NCBI RefSeq assembly: GCF_029761915.1
Contig: NZ_CP121695.1
Location: 1,579,501-1,643,500 of the forward strand
Direction of reading: 5' to 3'
DNA from: Bradyrhizobium sp. CB1650
GTDB taxonomy: Bacteria; Pseudomonadota; Alphaproteobacteria; Rhizobiales; Xanthobacteraceae
DNA length: 64,000 bases
The position numbers were made by a program, and so were the translations under genes. Shown piece by piece: positions 48,157 through 56,601 of the stretch. Under the pieces are notes generated by a model, which saw nothing but the letters and a program-made list of their open reading frames with translations, was not told the DNA's origin and searched no databases. Positions within the stretch are counted from its first letter, which is position 1. Every line of letters begins with the position of its first letter.

Positions 48157-48326
48157 GTTCGGCACCTCGATGTTGGCCCCTCATGGAGGTCGGATCGATC
48201 TGCACCAAGGTCGCTTGATCTAGGTCAAGCGTTTGTCAATCCTGTGGCTTGACGGCTTCCTTCGAAGCTGTGTCCCGTCGGCGCCGCAAACGACAGGCGT
48301 ACTGACGCGCTGATGGCGGCGGGCCG

Positions 48327-49256
48327 CTATGGCAGGCCCCGCGCCTCGAGTTGACGCACGAGCAGCAGCGTCGGCTCGGCGAGGCTGTCGCCGGAGCCGT
48401 CGAGCCCGAAGGCGGAGGCGATGCCGTCGCGGCTGTGCAGGATCGTGGTGCGCGGGCAATGGCCGGCGGCGCAGAGCGCATCTTTCAGGGCTTCGCCTTG
48501 CGCGACGAGATGTGCGGGATCTCCTGCCGCCCAGGCCAGCACGATCGGCTCATCGATGGTGAGGATGCCGGGAAAGATCGACCGCTTGGCATATTGGCTG
48601 GCATCGGTGCCGAAATAGGCCTTTTCGCTGTCGCTCGCGTCCTTGCCGGCGCGATAGATCCCGGACACCAGCACGACGCCGGCGACGTCGGCCCGATCGG
48701 CCTGGAGCTCGGGATGTGCGAGCAGGCTCGCGACATGGAAGGCGCCGGCGCCATAGCCCACCGCGACGATCTCGCGGGCATCGCCGTTGAACAGGTCGAT
48801 GTTCTGGTGAAGCCAGGACAGCGCCGCCGCCACATCGGTCGCGCCGGTCGGCCAGGTCGCCGCGGGTGCGGGGCGATAGTTCACGCGCACGCCGATCATG
48901 CCATTGCGCGCGGCAAAGCACATTGCCTGATCCTGGACCTCGCGCGACTGGTCCGGCGCGGCGTTGTCGCCGGTGAAGGTGTCGCCGGCAACGAACACCA
49001 GCACCGGCTGCGGCATCGCCGCCTTGGTCTGGCTGGTGGCGACATCAAGCACGTTCTGCTCGCTCTCGCCGTAACGCAGGCCGCGCGAGAAAGCGACCTG
49101 CTCGCACAGCCGGGCAGCGCCGCCGGCGCTGGTGTCGATATCGGTGAGGCCCACGCGCACAAGATCGGGAGAGCCTTGCAGCCGCACCGGCACGGGGCCA
49201 TGGGCGGACGCCGTCGTCATCATCAGAAGAAGGAAAAAAGCGAGACAATTCTTCAT
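48327..49256 (-). CDS. Exported alpha/beta-hydrolase-fold protein lacking the catalytic serine
   Basis: The 309-aa protein has a signal peptide (MKNCLAFFLLLMMTTASAHG) and an esterase-like fold (YGESEQNVLDV, the PVLVFVAGD strand, GVRVNYRPAPAATWPTG, AALSWLHQNI). The nucleophile elbow reads GYGAG (167-171), so Gly169 stands where GxSxG enzymes have Ser. The C-terminal region where the catalytic His is expected (HSRDGIASAF) is also unusual. It may be a binding or scaffold protein rather than a hydrolase. ATG 49256 begins the signal peptide; the RBS is weak. Confidence 0.75.
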   Translation of the reverse strand: MKNCLAFFLLLMMTTASAHGPVPVRLQGSPDLVRVGLTDIDTSAGGAARLCEQVAFSRGLRYGESEQNVLDVATSQTKAAMPQPVLVFVAGDTFTGDNAAPDQSREVQDQAMCFAARNGMIGVRVNYRPAPAATWPTGATDVAAALSWLHQNIDLFNGDAREIVAVGYGAGAFHVASLLAHPELQADRADVAGVVLVSGIYRAGKDASDSEKAYFGTDASQYAKRSIFPGILTIDEPIVLAWAAGDPAHLVAQGEALKDALCAAGHCPRTTILHSRDGIASAFGLDGSGDSLAEPTLLLVRQLEARGLP

Positions 49257-49468
49257 CGTTGTGGTGCCGCCTCGCGCGGACATCGCATCGTACGGGTTCA
49301 GAGATGAGCGTGCCTTGGGGCGATTTAACGGCAGCCGCGGCCGGTGCTGCAAGCCTTGACCGAAATCCGGCCGATCAATTCCCGGGCTGGAACGTGCAAT
49401 CCGCCCCGCTGCCGTCCTTTCGCCGGATCGCGTTCGGATCGATCCTACAGCTCTGCCTGGTCAGGCTT

Positions 49469-49873
49469 TCAGGTCGCCTTCTTGCGCTTCGTGGCCTTCC
49501 TGACAGTCTTCCTGGCTGTCTTCTTCTTTGCCGCCTTCTGAGCGGCGAGATAGGCCGCGACCTTCTTGGAGGAATGGCCGGCCGCGGCGACCGCGGCCTT
49601 CAGCTTGGCTGGCGTGATCTTGAACTTCTTCGACCAGTAGCGGACCTCATAGGGTTCGCTCAGCGCGATCCGGCTCTTGTCGGCGGCGCGATGCTTCTGG
49701 AGCTTGATGTATTCCTCGACCTTCCGGGCGGAACGGCCGACCTTCTTGACGGCATATTTGAGCTTGGCCGGCGTCACCTTGAACTTCTTCGACCAGTAGG
49801 TGACCTCGTATTTCTCGGTGAGCGCGATCAGCGCGCGATCCGCTCCGCTTCGCTTTGCCTTGTTGTCGGCCAT
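49469..49873 (-). CDS. Tandem DUF3606 protein with histone-H1-like basic tail
   Basis: The 134-aa basic protein has two copies of a DUF3606-type motif, ALTEKYEVTYWSKKFKVTPA (~17-36) and ALSEPYEVRYWSKKFKITPA (~70-89), each followed by a helix (KLKYAVKKVG, KLKAAVAAAG). The last ~25 residues (AAKKKTARKTVRKATKRKKA) are almost all Lys/Arg/Ala/Thr, as in bacterial H1-like proteins, and suggest DNA or RNA binding. DUF3606 proteins are usually a single ~60-aa domain, so duplication and tail are notable. Function is not known. Confidence 0.8.
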   Translation of the reverse strand: MADNKAKRSGADRALIALTEKYEVTYWSKKFKVTPAKLKYAVKKVGRSARKVEEYIKLQKHRAADKSRIALSEPYEVRYWSKKFKITPAKLKAAVAAAGHSSKKVAAYLAAQKAAKKKTARKTVRKATKRKKAT

Positions 49874-50232
49874 ACCTTCCTCCCGCCGGGAATGCGCATA
49901 TGCACTCTAGCATGCAATCGGAAGTGGAAGGCAAGCTTGCAGGGAACGCGATGATGGCAGGGTGCCGGTGTTTTGCCCGACGTGTCAAACGGCTTTGCCG
50001 AGCGCAAGGCCTCGCGTCAGCGACACCCGCTACTTTGCATGGGGTTGTTTTTCAGATTTTTGTCGGACAGGCGAACCGGTCCGCATCGCTTGTACCGGGC
50101 ATCCACGTTCCTTGTACCGCGAGGCGAGGCGTGGATGGCCGGGACATAGGCGCGGCTCGCGTTTCCGTGATGGAACCTAAAGGCGGCTGCTGCGACTTAC
50201 ATATGACGCGGCGAGAAACGCGCGAGGCTGTC
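49874..50232. other. Intergenic stretch with partial family C repeat
   Basis: About 360 bases; a degenerate family C palindrome (TACCGGGCATCCACGTTCCT to GTGGATGGCCGGGACATAGG, 50087-50150) is the only structure seen. No gene is supported before 50233. Confidence 0.5.
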
Positions 50233-50379
50233 ATGGCAGAGCAGTGGAAGCATACCGCCGATCCGGCCGAGATCATGCGGGCGACCGGTCACCCTGAACT
50301 GGAATATGCCGCCGGTTGGACCATCGCCGGCCTGGTCACGATCGGCACGATCGTCGCCGCCTGGGTGTTCGCAATTTAG
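50233..50379 (+). CDS. Small single-pass membrane protein, function unknown
   Basis: A 48-aa frame: a polar N-terminus (MAEQWKHTADPAEIMRATGH) followed by one clear membrane helix (YAAGWTIAGLVTIGTIVAAW, ~25-44) that ends two residues before the C-terminus. GAGG lies 5 bases ahead of the ATG. It could be a small subunit or tail-anchored peptide. No family was recognised, and the call rests on RBS plus composition. Confidence 0.5.
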   Translation: MAEQWKHTADPAEIMRATGHPELEYAAGWTIAGLVTIGTIVAAWVFAI

Positions 50380-50738
50380 GCCACTGGAAGCTCGAAGGCC
50401 GCGCCCTGGTCGGTGGGCTTCAGCCCGGCGCGCGACGGGGCAATTCGATGCAGCCGCCTTGCGCGTCAGCGATGCGCGCCGGGTTCTGGCGTTTCCGACC
50501 GACTGAGCGATGAGGCCTATTTCAGCTCCTGCGCCGCCACTCCTGATAGGCCGCGAGCATCAATTGACCGGGATCGGGCAGGCAAGAATCCACCACCATC
50601 GTGGTGCACCTCCTGTCGCGCCTGCGAAATGCAACCGAGCCATGACGGAACGCGCTTGCGCCCCGGCGGCGGCCGGCGCACCCTGCCAGAGCGGCGCACC
50701 AAGAACGCCGCCAATGAAGACTGCGCGAGGAAGCTTGC
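50380..50738. other. Intergenic stretch, no gene seen
   Basis: About 360 bases before the first amidohydrolase gene. Frames present are Arg-rich and unsupported. CCACCACCATCGTGGTG at about 50591-50607 is a short inverted repeat near the promoter position. Confidence 0.45.
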
Positions 50739-51800
50739 ATGGCGGGGACGCGGATCGACTGCGACATCCATCCGGCGGTTGGTGGCACGCGCACCACGCT
50801 ACTTCCCTATCTCAGCGATCACTGGCAAGAGCAGGTGGTGAGTCGCGCCATCGACGGGCTCGACCTCACCAGCTATCCACCAAGCATGCCGCTGACAGGC
50901 CGCCCCGATTGGCGGCCGGCGAATGGCGCCAAGCCTGGTTCCGATCTCTCCATGGTGCAGAAGGGCGCGTTCGATCAGTTGGGCGCGAGCCACGCCATTC
51001 TCAACGTGCTCTATGGCGCCCAGGCCGTGTTCGACGCCTACATGGCCGCCGACTTCTGCAAGGCGATCAACGACTGGATCGCCGCCGAATGGCTCGCGCG
51101 CGATTCCCGCCTGCGCGCCTCCATCGTCGTGCCGATGCAGGCGCCGGATCTTGCGCTGGAAGAAATCGAGCGCCGCGCCGGCGATAATCGCTTCGTCTCC
51201 ATTCTCGTGCTGGCGCAGGGCGAGACCCTGCTTGGCCGTCGTCATTACTGGCCGGTCTATCAGCTCGCGGAAAAATACAAGCTGCCGCTCGCGATCCATG
51301 CCGGTACGCAATATCGCTACGCGCCGAGCTCGGCCGGCTGGCCGTCGCACCGCTACGAATATTACTTCGTCGAGGCGCAGGTGTTTCAGGCGCAGATCCT
51401 GAGCCTGATCTATGAGGGCGTGTTCGGCAAGTTTCCGAACCTCAAGGTCGTGCTGATGGAGTCCGGCGTGAGCTGGCTGCCCGCCTTCATGTGGCGCGCC
51501 AACAAGACCTGGCGCGGCGTGCGCGTCGAGGTGCCCTGGGTCGAGCGCGAGCCGGCCGCGATCATCCGCGACAATTTCCGCGTCACCATGCAGCCGTTCG
51601 ATGCGCCCGGCGATGCAAGGAGCATCGAGGAGATCATCGACCAGATCGGCTCGGAAAAGATGTTCCTGTTCGCGTCCGATTACCCGCACTGGCAGTTCGA
51701 CGGTGACGACCCGATCCCGCCGAACCTGCCGAAGAGCCTCATCTCGAAGATGTGCGTCGACAATCCGCTGGAGACGTTTTCGCGGCTGTCGCTCAACTAG
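50739..51800 (+). CDS. Amidohydrolase family 2 protein (ACMSD/decarboxylase-like)
   Basis: The 353-aa TIM-barrel metal enzyme of the PF04909 type has the N-terminal DIHP metal motif (CDIHPAV), the LPLAIHAG barrel-strand His (about 188), and the late FASDYPHWQFDGD motif with the catalytic Asp. Such proteins decarboxylate or hydrolyse aromatic and heterocyclic carboxylates. It is followed after 14 bases by a paralogue and then a Rieske ferredoxin, forming a three-gene unit. Confidence 0.88.
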   Translation: MAGTRIDCDIHPAVGGTRTTLLPYLSDHWQEQVVSRAIDGLDLTSYPPSMPLTGRPDWRPANGAKPGSDLSMVQKGAFDQLGASHAILNVLYGAQAVFDAYMAADFCKAINDWIAAEWLARDSRLRASIVVPMQAPDLALEEIERRAGDNRFVSILVLAQGETLLGRRHYWPVYQLAEKYKLPLAIHAGTQYRYAPSSAGWPSHRYEYYFVEAQVFQAQILSLIYEGVFGKFPNLKVVLMESGVSWLPAFMWRANKTWRGVRVEVPWVEREPAAIIRDNFRVTMQPFDAPGDARSIEEIIDQIGSEKMFLFASDYPHWQFDGDDPIPPNLPKSLISKMCVDNPLETFSRLSLN

Positions 51801-51814
51801 TTTTGGAGGATCGC

Positions 51815-52927
51815 ATGAGTGACGTCATCGACCGTCCGCTGCAGGGCGACGAAAAGCCTACCGCAACGCGGCTGCGCATTATCGATTGCGACGTGCATCC
51901 GAGCCTGCACTCGTTCGACGATCTCAACGAATTCCTGCCCAAGCGCTGGCAACGGCACCTGAAGGAATATGGCAGCCATCTGCGCACGCCCTATCTGTTC
52001 ACGACGCCCTATCCGCGCTCCTCGCCGCTGATCGCGCGGCGCGATGCCTGGCCGCCGACCGGCGGGCCGCCCGGCTCGGATCTCGCCTTCATGCGCAAGC
52101 AGCATCTCGATCCGCTCGACGTCGAGTTCGGCATCTTGCAGGTGCTCGATCTCTTCATCTTCTCGCAGCAGAACCTGGAATTCGGTGCGGCGATCCAGCG
52201 CGCCATCAATGACTGGCAGCTTGCGTTCTGGTCGCATCGCGATCCGCGCCTGAAGGCCTCGATCCTGGTCGGGCAGGACGGCACCGACCTTGCCGTCGCC
52301 GAGATCGATCGCTGCGCCAGAAGCGGCGAATACATCCAGATCAACGTCTCGCCGCGCGCCAACGAGCCGCTCGGCCGTCGCCGCTACTGGCCGATCTACG
52401 AGCGCGCGCAGGAGCTGGACCTGCCGCTCGGCATTCATGTCGGCGGTTATGGCGGCCACGCGCCGACCGGCGGCGGCTGGCCGTCCTATTATGTCGAGGA
52501 GCATCAATCCAACGCGCACACCATCGCGGCACAGCTTGCAAGCCTCGTGATCGAGGGCGTGCCGGAGCGCTTTCCAAGACTGAAGATCGTCTTCATCGAG
52601 GGCGGTTTCGGCTGGATCCCGTCGGCGGTGTGGCGGATGGACCAGCATTTCGAGCGCTTCCGCAGCGAGGTGCCGCATCTGAAGCGCAAGCCGTCGGAAT
52701 ATGTCCGCGAACACTTCTGGTTCACGACGCAGCCGATCGACGAGCCGGACGAGGCGCGGCACCTCCGCGCGCTGATGGAATGGGTCGGCATCGACCGGCT
52801 GTTGTTCTCGTCGGACTATCCGCACTGGGATTTCGACGATCCGCGCTTCGCCTTCAAGACGCCGCTCTCGGAGGCCGAGCGGCAGAAGATATTCAACGCG
52901 AATGCCCGCGCGGTCTACAAGTTCTGA
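51815..52927 (+). CDS. Amidohydrolase family 2 protein, paralogue of the upstream gene
   Basis: The 370-aa protein shares the layout of its neighbour: CDVHPSL metal motif, LPLGIHVGGYGGHAP barrel strand, FIEGGFGWIPSAVWRMD and FSSDYPHWDFDDP. TTGGAGGA stands ahead of ATG 51815. The similarity in WLPA/WIPSAVWR and SDYPHW stretches shows a tandem duplication that diverged. Both may act on the same pathway or form a heteromer (inference). Confidence 0.9.
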   Translation: MSDVIDRPLQGDEKPTATRLRIIDCDVHPSLHSFDDLNEFLPKRWQRHLKEYGSHLRTPYLFTTPYPRSSPLIARRDAWPPTGGPPGSDLAFMRKQHLDPLDVEFGILQVLDLFIFSQQNLEFGAAIQRAINDWQLAFWSHRDPRLKASILVGQDGTDLAVAEIDRCARSGEYIQINVSPRANEPLGRRRYWPIYERAQELDLPLGIHVGGYGGHAPTGGGWPSYYVEEHQSNAHTIAAQLASLVIEGVPERFPRLKIVFIEGGFGWIPSAVWRMDQHFERFRSEVPHLKRKPSEYVREHFWFTTQPIDEPDEARHLRALMEWVGIDRLLFSSDYPHWDFDDPRFAFKTPLSEAERQKIFNANARAVYKF

Positions 52928-52947
52928 TTCAGGGGTTCTGAAGGGAT

Positions 52948-53361
52948 ATGGCCCGTCACATCGTTGCGCGTACCTCTGAGATTCCGGTCGGCGGCAACAA
53001 GGTCTTCGATATCGCCGGCCGCGACATCGTCGTGTTCCACGTCAACGGCGAATTCTTCGCGCTGTTGAACCGCTGCCCGCACGAAGGCGCCCCGCTTGAA
53101 AAGGCGGCCTGCGTGGCCCGGCTGACCTCGCCCGAGCCCGGCATCTACCAGCGCTCGCGCGTCGGCGAAATGCTGCGCTGTCCCTGGCACGGCTGGGAGT
53201 TCGACATGCGCAACGGCCAGTCCTGGTTCGATCCAAAACGTATCAAGATTCGGTCATATCCCGTCGCGGTGGGGAGCGGCGAGGAGCTGCAGAAAGGCCC
53301 CTATGTGGCGGAGACCTTTCCGGTGCGTGTTGAAGACAGCTATGTGATTGTCGAGGTCTGA
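52948..53361 (+). CDS. Rieske [2Fe-2S] ferredoxin
   Basis: The 137-aa protein has a Rieske domain with both ligand pairs: CPHEGAPL (Cys/His at about 43-45) and CPWHGWEF (about 77-80). It is a stand-alone ferredoxin-type domain of the kind that feeds electrons to ring-hydroxylating oxygenases or related redox enzymes. It lies 20 bases downstream of the paired amidohydrolases with no oxygenase large subunit in the window. Confidence 0.92.
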   Translation: MARHIVARTSEIPVGGNKVFDIAGRDIVVFHVNGEFFALLNRCPHEGAPLEKAACVARLTSPEPGIYQRSRVGEMLRCPWHGWEFDMRNGQSWFDPKRIKIRSYPVAVGSGEELQKGPYVAETFPVRVEDSYVIVEV

Positions 53362-53432
53362 GACCGCTTTGCGGATTGTAGTTTAAGTGCAACTGCGATA
53401 AGGCTCTCGCCCTTTCAAGAGCGGAGTTGGCT

Positions 53433-53639
53433 GTGTCGAAACAATCCTTGCGAGAGGAGGCCGAGCGTCTGATCCGCGAGTCGATGGAAAAGAAGACCAT
53501 CGTCGTCAAGCAGGGCACGACCCGCATCGAGGCCGTCTGCGGCAAGTGCGGCGCCCCGAACCGGGTGCAGGCGCCCAAGGGTCAGAACCGAGTCAAGTTC
53601 GCCTGCAAGCAATGCGGGCAGCAGCAGGAAACGCTGTAG
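53433..53639 (+). CDS. Small zinc-ribbon protein, function unknown
   Basis: The 68-aa protein has a helical N-terminus (LREEAERLIRESMEKK) and a zinc ribbon from CGKCGAPNRVQ and CKQCGQQQ (two CxxC pairs). GTG 53433 was chosen because GGAG lies 6 bases ahead; TTG 53427 is 6 bases upstream. A nucleic-acid or protein-binding adaptor role is possible. Confidence 0.75.
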   Translation: MSKQSLREEAERLIRESMEKKTIVVKQGTTRIEAVCGKCGAPNRVQAPKGQNRVKFACKQCGQQQETL

Positions 53640-53644
53640 GCCGT

Positions 53645-53840
53645 CTTCGCCTCTCCCCGCTCTTTAGCGGGGAGAGGTCGGATCGCGCAGCGATCCGGGT
53701 GAGGGGCAAGGTAGGGTGCGGCCACGATGGAAACTCCGTCCGACTCGCATATCGACCGCGCAGGCGCTGCTTACAATTCAGAATGAACTCGTGGAGGCGG
53801 GCCCCTCACCCCACCCTCTCCCCGTAAGAACGGGGAGAGG
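53645..53840. repeat. Family B palindrome, long copy
   Basis: CTCTCCCCGC...GCGGGGAGAGG at the left, ATCGCGCAGCGAT in the middle, then CCCTCTCCCCGTAAGAACGG with a G-run at the right, spanning nearly 200 bases between convergent genes. Confidence 0.8.
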
Positions 53841-53857
53841 GAGTGAGAGAGCGGTGC

Positions 53858-54703
53858 CTAGTTGCCCTCCACAAACTTCTTGAACGCTTCCGCATAGTCC
53901 GGGTGCCAGCGCGACAGCGGTGGGCGGTTCTCGACGATGTCGCCGGCGGCCCAGAGCATGCGCTTCTCGTCGAGCGCGCGCGGCACGTCGTTGTCCGGAC
54001 ACAGGATGTAGAAGTCCCCGACCTCAAGCCGCGCCAGCATGAAATCGACGGTCTGCTCCGGCGTCCAGGCGCCGGCCGGCTTCTCGCTGCGGCCCTTCGC
54101 GGTCAGGCCGGTGAAGACGAAACCGGGGATGAGCAGATGCGCGGTGATGCGGCAATCGCTGGTGTTGCGCAGTTCGTGCTGGAGCGCCTCGGTGAATGCC
54201 TTCACGCCGGCCTTCGAGACGTTGTAGGCGGGATCGCCCGGCGGTGTGGTGATGCCCTGTTTCGAGCCGGTATTGATGATGAGGCCGGGCCTGCCGCGCG
54301 CGATCATGCCGGGCGCGAAGACGCGCGAGCCGTTGATGATGCCCCACATGTTGACGCCGATGATGCGCTGCCAGTTGTCGGGCTCGCCGAACAGCGTGCT
54401 TCCGGGCTGGATGCCGGCATTGTTCATCAGGATGTCGGTGCCGCCGAAGCGCTCGCGCACGGCGCGCTCCAGTTCCGCTACGCTCTGGGCCTGGCTGACA
54501 TCGGTGACGGACGTCATCACATTCGCGGCACCCGCAACGGATGACAGTTTTGTTGCTGCCTCCGCCAGTCGCGTCTGGTCGACATCGACGATGCACAGTT
54601 TCATCCCGGCATATGCGAAGGCCATGGCGGCGGCAAGGCCGATGCCGGACGCGCCTCCGGTAATCACGGCAACATTGTCTTTGGCAATGGCGGCGTGTGG
54701 CAT
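53858..54703 (-). CDS. Short-chain dehydrogenase/reductase (SDR)
   Basis: The 281-aa classical SDR has the cofactor motif TGGASGIGLAAAMAFAYAG, an acidic Asp after beta-2 (IVDVDQ, NAD preference), NNAGIQPGS, the catalytic Ser/Tyr/Lys in NTGSKQG and YNVSK, and the PGFVFTGL segment. GGAG precedes ATG 54703. It is divergent from the aldehyde dehydrogenase gene, and alcohol-to-aldehyde-to-acid steps by the pair are plausible (inference). Confidence 0.9.
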   Translation of the reverse strand: MPHAAIAKDNVAVITGGASGIGLAAAMAFAYAGMKLCIVDVDQTRLAEAATKLSSVAGAANVMTSVTDVSQAQSVAELERAVRERFGGTDILMNNAGIQPGSTLFGEPDNWQRIIGVNMWGIINGSRVFAPGMIARGRPGLIINTGSKQGITTPPGDPAYNVSKAGVKAFTEALQHELRNTSDCRITAHLLIPGFVFTGLTAKGRSEKPAGAWTPEQTVDFMLARLEVGDFYILCPDNDVPRALDEKRMLWAAGDIVENRPPLSRWHPDYAEAFKKFVEGN

Positions 54704-54895
54704 GAAGTATCTCCGGGGCAAGGGCGTCGCACACGATCGAGCTATAACATGGCGGTCACCCGACCCTGCACAAGTGGGCATGGGAGGTCTTCGTTCCACG
54801 CCGACTTTACGCCTAATCCGCACCGCTGTATTCTTTCCGACCTAACGATCCCGCCCAGATCGAGCCAATCAAATCGTCTCACAGGGAGTGCAGCC

Positions 54896-56392
54896 ATGGC
54901 TGTGTCGCAGGCTATTCCGATCACGCGCCATCCGTTTGCCAACGGGTCCTACAAGCAGATGCTGATCGACGGACAGTGGGTCGACGCTGCTTCCGGCAAG
55001 CGCTTCGAGACGCGCAACCCCGCCACCGGCGAGCTGCTGGCAACCGTCGCCGAGGGCGACAAGGAAGACGTCGACCGCGCGGTCGCCGCCGCCCGTCGCG
55101 CCTTCGAAGGGCCCTGGAGCAAGGTCAAGCCGTTCGAGCGGCAGAACCTGCTGCTCAGGCTTGCCGACCTCGTCGAGAAGAATTTTGACGAGTTGTCGCA
55201 GCTCGACACGCTCGACATGGGCGCGCCCGTCAGCCGCACCCGCGCCTACCGGCTGCGCGCCATCGGCATGCTGCGCTACTACGCGGGCCAAACCACCGCG
55301 ATCCATGGCGAGACCATCGAGAACTCGCTGCCCGGCGAGATCTTCTCCTACACGCTGAAGGAGCCGGTCGGCGTCGTCGGCGCCATCATTCCCTGGAACG
55401 GGCCGCTGACCGCGACGATCTGGAAGATCGGCCCGGCGATCGCGACCGGCTGCACCGTGGTGCTCAAGCCCGCCGAAGAAGCGCCGCTCACCTCGCTGCG
55501 CATCGCTGAGCTCGCGATGGAAGCGGGCGTGCCGCCCGGCGTCATCAACGTCGTTCCCGGCTACGGCGAGACCGCCGGCGCCGCGCTCGCCTCGCATCAC
55601 GATGTCGACAAGGTCGCGTTCACCGGCTCGCACGTCACGGGCCAGTCGATCATTCGCTCTTCTGCCGGCAACCTCAAGCGCGTCTCGCTCGAGCTCGGCG
55701 GCAAGTCGCCGGACATCGTGTTCGCGGATGCCGATCTCGATGCCGCCGTGCCGGGCGCGGCCATGGCGGTGTTCGCCAATTCGGGGCAGATCTGCAGCGC
55801 CGGGACGCGGCTGTTCGTCGAGCAGGCGATTTACGAGGAGTTCGTCGGTCGCGTCGCCGAGTTCGGCAAGAGGCTGCAAGTCGGCAACGGTCTCGATCCC
55901 AATGTCCAGATCGGCCCGCTGGTCTCCGAACAGCAGCTCGAGCGCGTCACCGGCTATCTCGATATCGGCCAGAAAGAAGGCGCACGCGCGCTCGCCGGCG
56001 GCGGCCGCGTCACCGAAGGCGCGCTGGCAAAGGGCTTCTTCGTCTCGCCGACGGTGTTCGCGGGCGTCCAGGACAACATGCGCATCGCGCAGGAGGAGAT
56101 CTTCGGCCCCGTCATCTCCGCGATCGCCTTCAAGGATATGGACGAGCTGGTCAAGCGCGCCAACAACACCACGTTCGGTCTCGGCTCAGGCCTGTGGACG
56201 CGCGACGTCAGCAAGGCGCATGCGGTCGCGAAACGCTTGCGCGCCGGCTCGGTGTGGGTGAACTGCTACCAGGCGATGGACCCGGCCGTGCCCTTCGGCG
56301 GCTACAAGATGAGCGGCTATGGCCGCGAGTCCGGCAAGCAGCACGTCGAGGAATATCTCAACGTGAAGTCCGTCTGGATCAAGACGGCGTAA
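54896..56392 (+). CDS. Aldehyde dehydrogenase family protein
   Basis: The 498-aa NAD(P)-dependent ALDH has the cofactor/oxyanion stretch IIPWNGPLTATIWKIGPAIA, the FTGS motif, the general base in SLELGGKSP and the nucleophile Cys in NSGQICSAGTRLF, then EEIFGPV and PFGGYKMSGYGRESG. AGGGAG precedes ATG 54896; the frame is open further upstream. It resembles betaine/phenylacetaldehyde-type ALDHs, but the substrate is not assigned. Confidence 0.92.
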   Translation: MAVSQAIPITRHPFANGSYKQMLIDGQWVDAASGKRFETRNPATGELLATVAEGDKEDVDRAVAAARRAFEGPWSKVKPFERQNLLLRLADLVEKNFDELSQLDTLDMGAPVSRTRAYRLRAIGMLRYYAGQTTAIHGETIENSLPGEIFSYTLKEPVGVVGAIIPWNGPLTATIWKIGPAIATGCTVVLKPAEEAPLTSLRIAELAMEAGVPPGVINVVPGYGETAGAALASHHDVDKVAFTGSHVTGQSIIRSSAGNLKRVSLELGGKSPDIVFADADLDAAVPGAAMAVFANSGQICSAGTRLFVEQAIYEEFVGRVAEFGKRLQVGNGLDPNVQIGPLVSEQQLERVTGYLDIGQKEGARALAGGGRVTEGALAKGFFVSPTVFAGVQDNMRIAQEEIFGPVISAIAFKDMDELVKRANNTTFGLGSGLWTRDVSKAHAVAKRLRAGSVWVNCYQAMDPAVPFGGYKMSGYGRESGKQHVEEYLNVKSVWIKTA

Positions 56393-56396
56393 TGCT

Positions 56397-56525
56397 TCTT
56401 CGCCTCTCCCGCCTGCGGGGAGAGGCCGGATCGCATCGCCAGAAGCGATCCGGGTGAGGGGGACTCTCCGCGAGTCCAACTCTCACCGTGATCGTGGAGG
56501 CGGCCCCGTAGGAACGGGGAGAGGG
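56397..56525. repeat. Family B palindrome
   Basis: CGCCTCTCCCGCCTGCGGGG followed by AGAGG and, after a centre with GATCGCATC/GAAGCGATC, the right arm CCCCGTAGGAACGGGGAGAG. Confidence 0.8.
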
Positions 56526-56601
56526 AGATCGGGCAGCGTCTTTTCGTGCTGCCTTTTTCCCTTATATGATCCGCATCCTTCCGTAGTCATTTGGGGCGGA
56601 C

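Noticed and set aside
48327..49256. Annotating the GYGAG protein as an active esterase
   Set aside because: The nucleophile position is Gly and the His region is not convincing.
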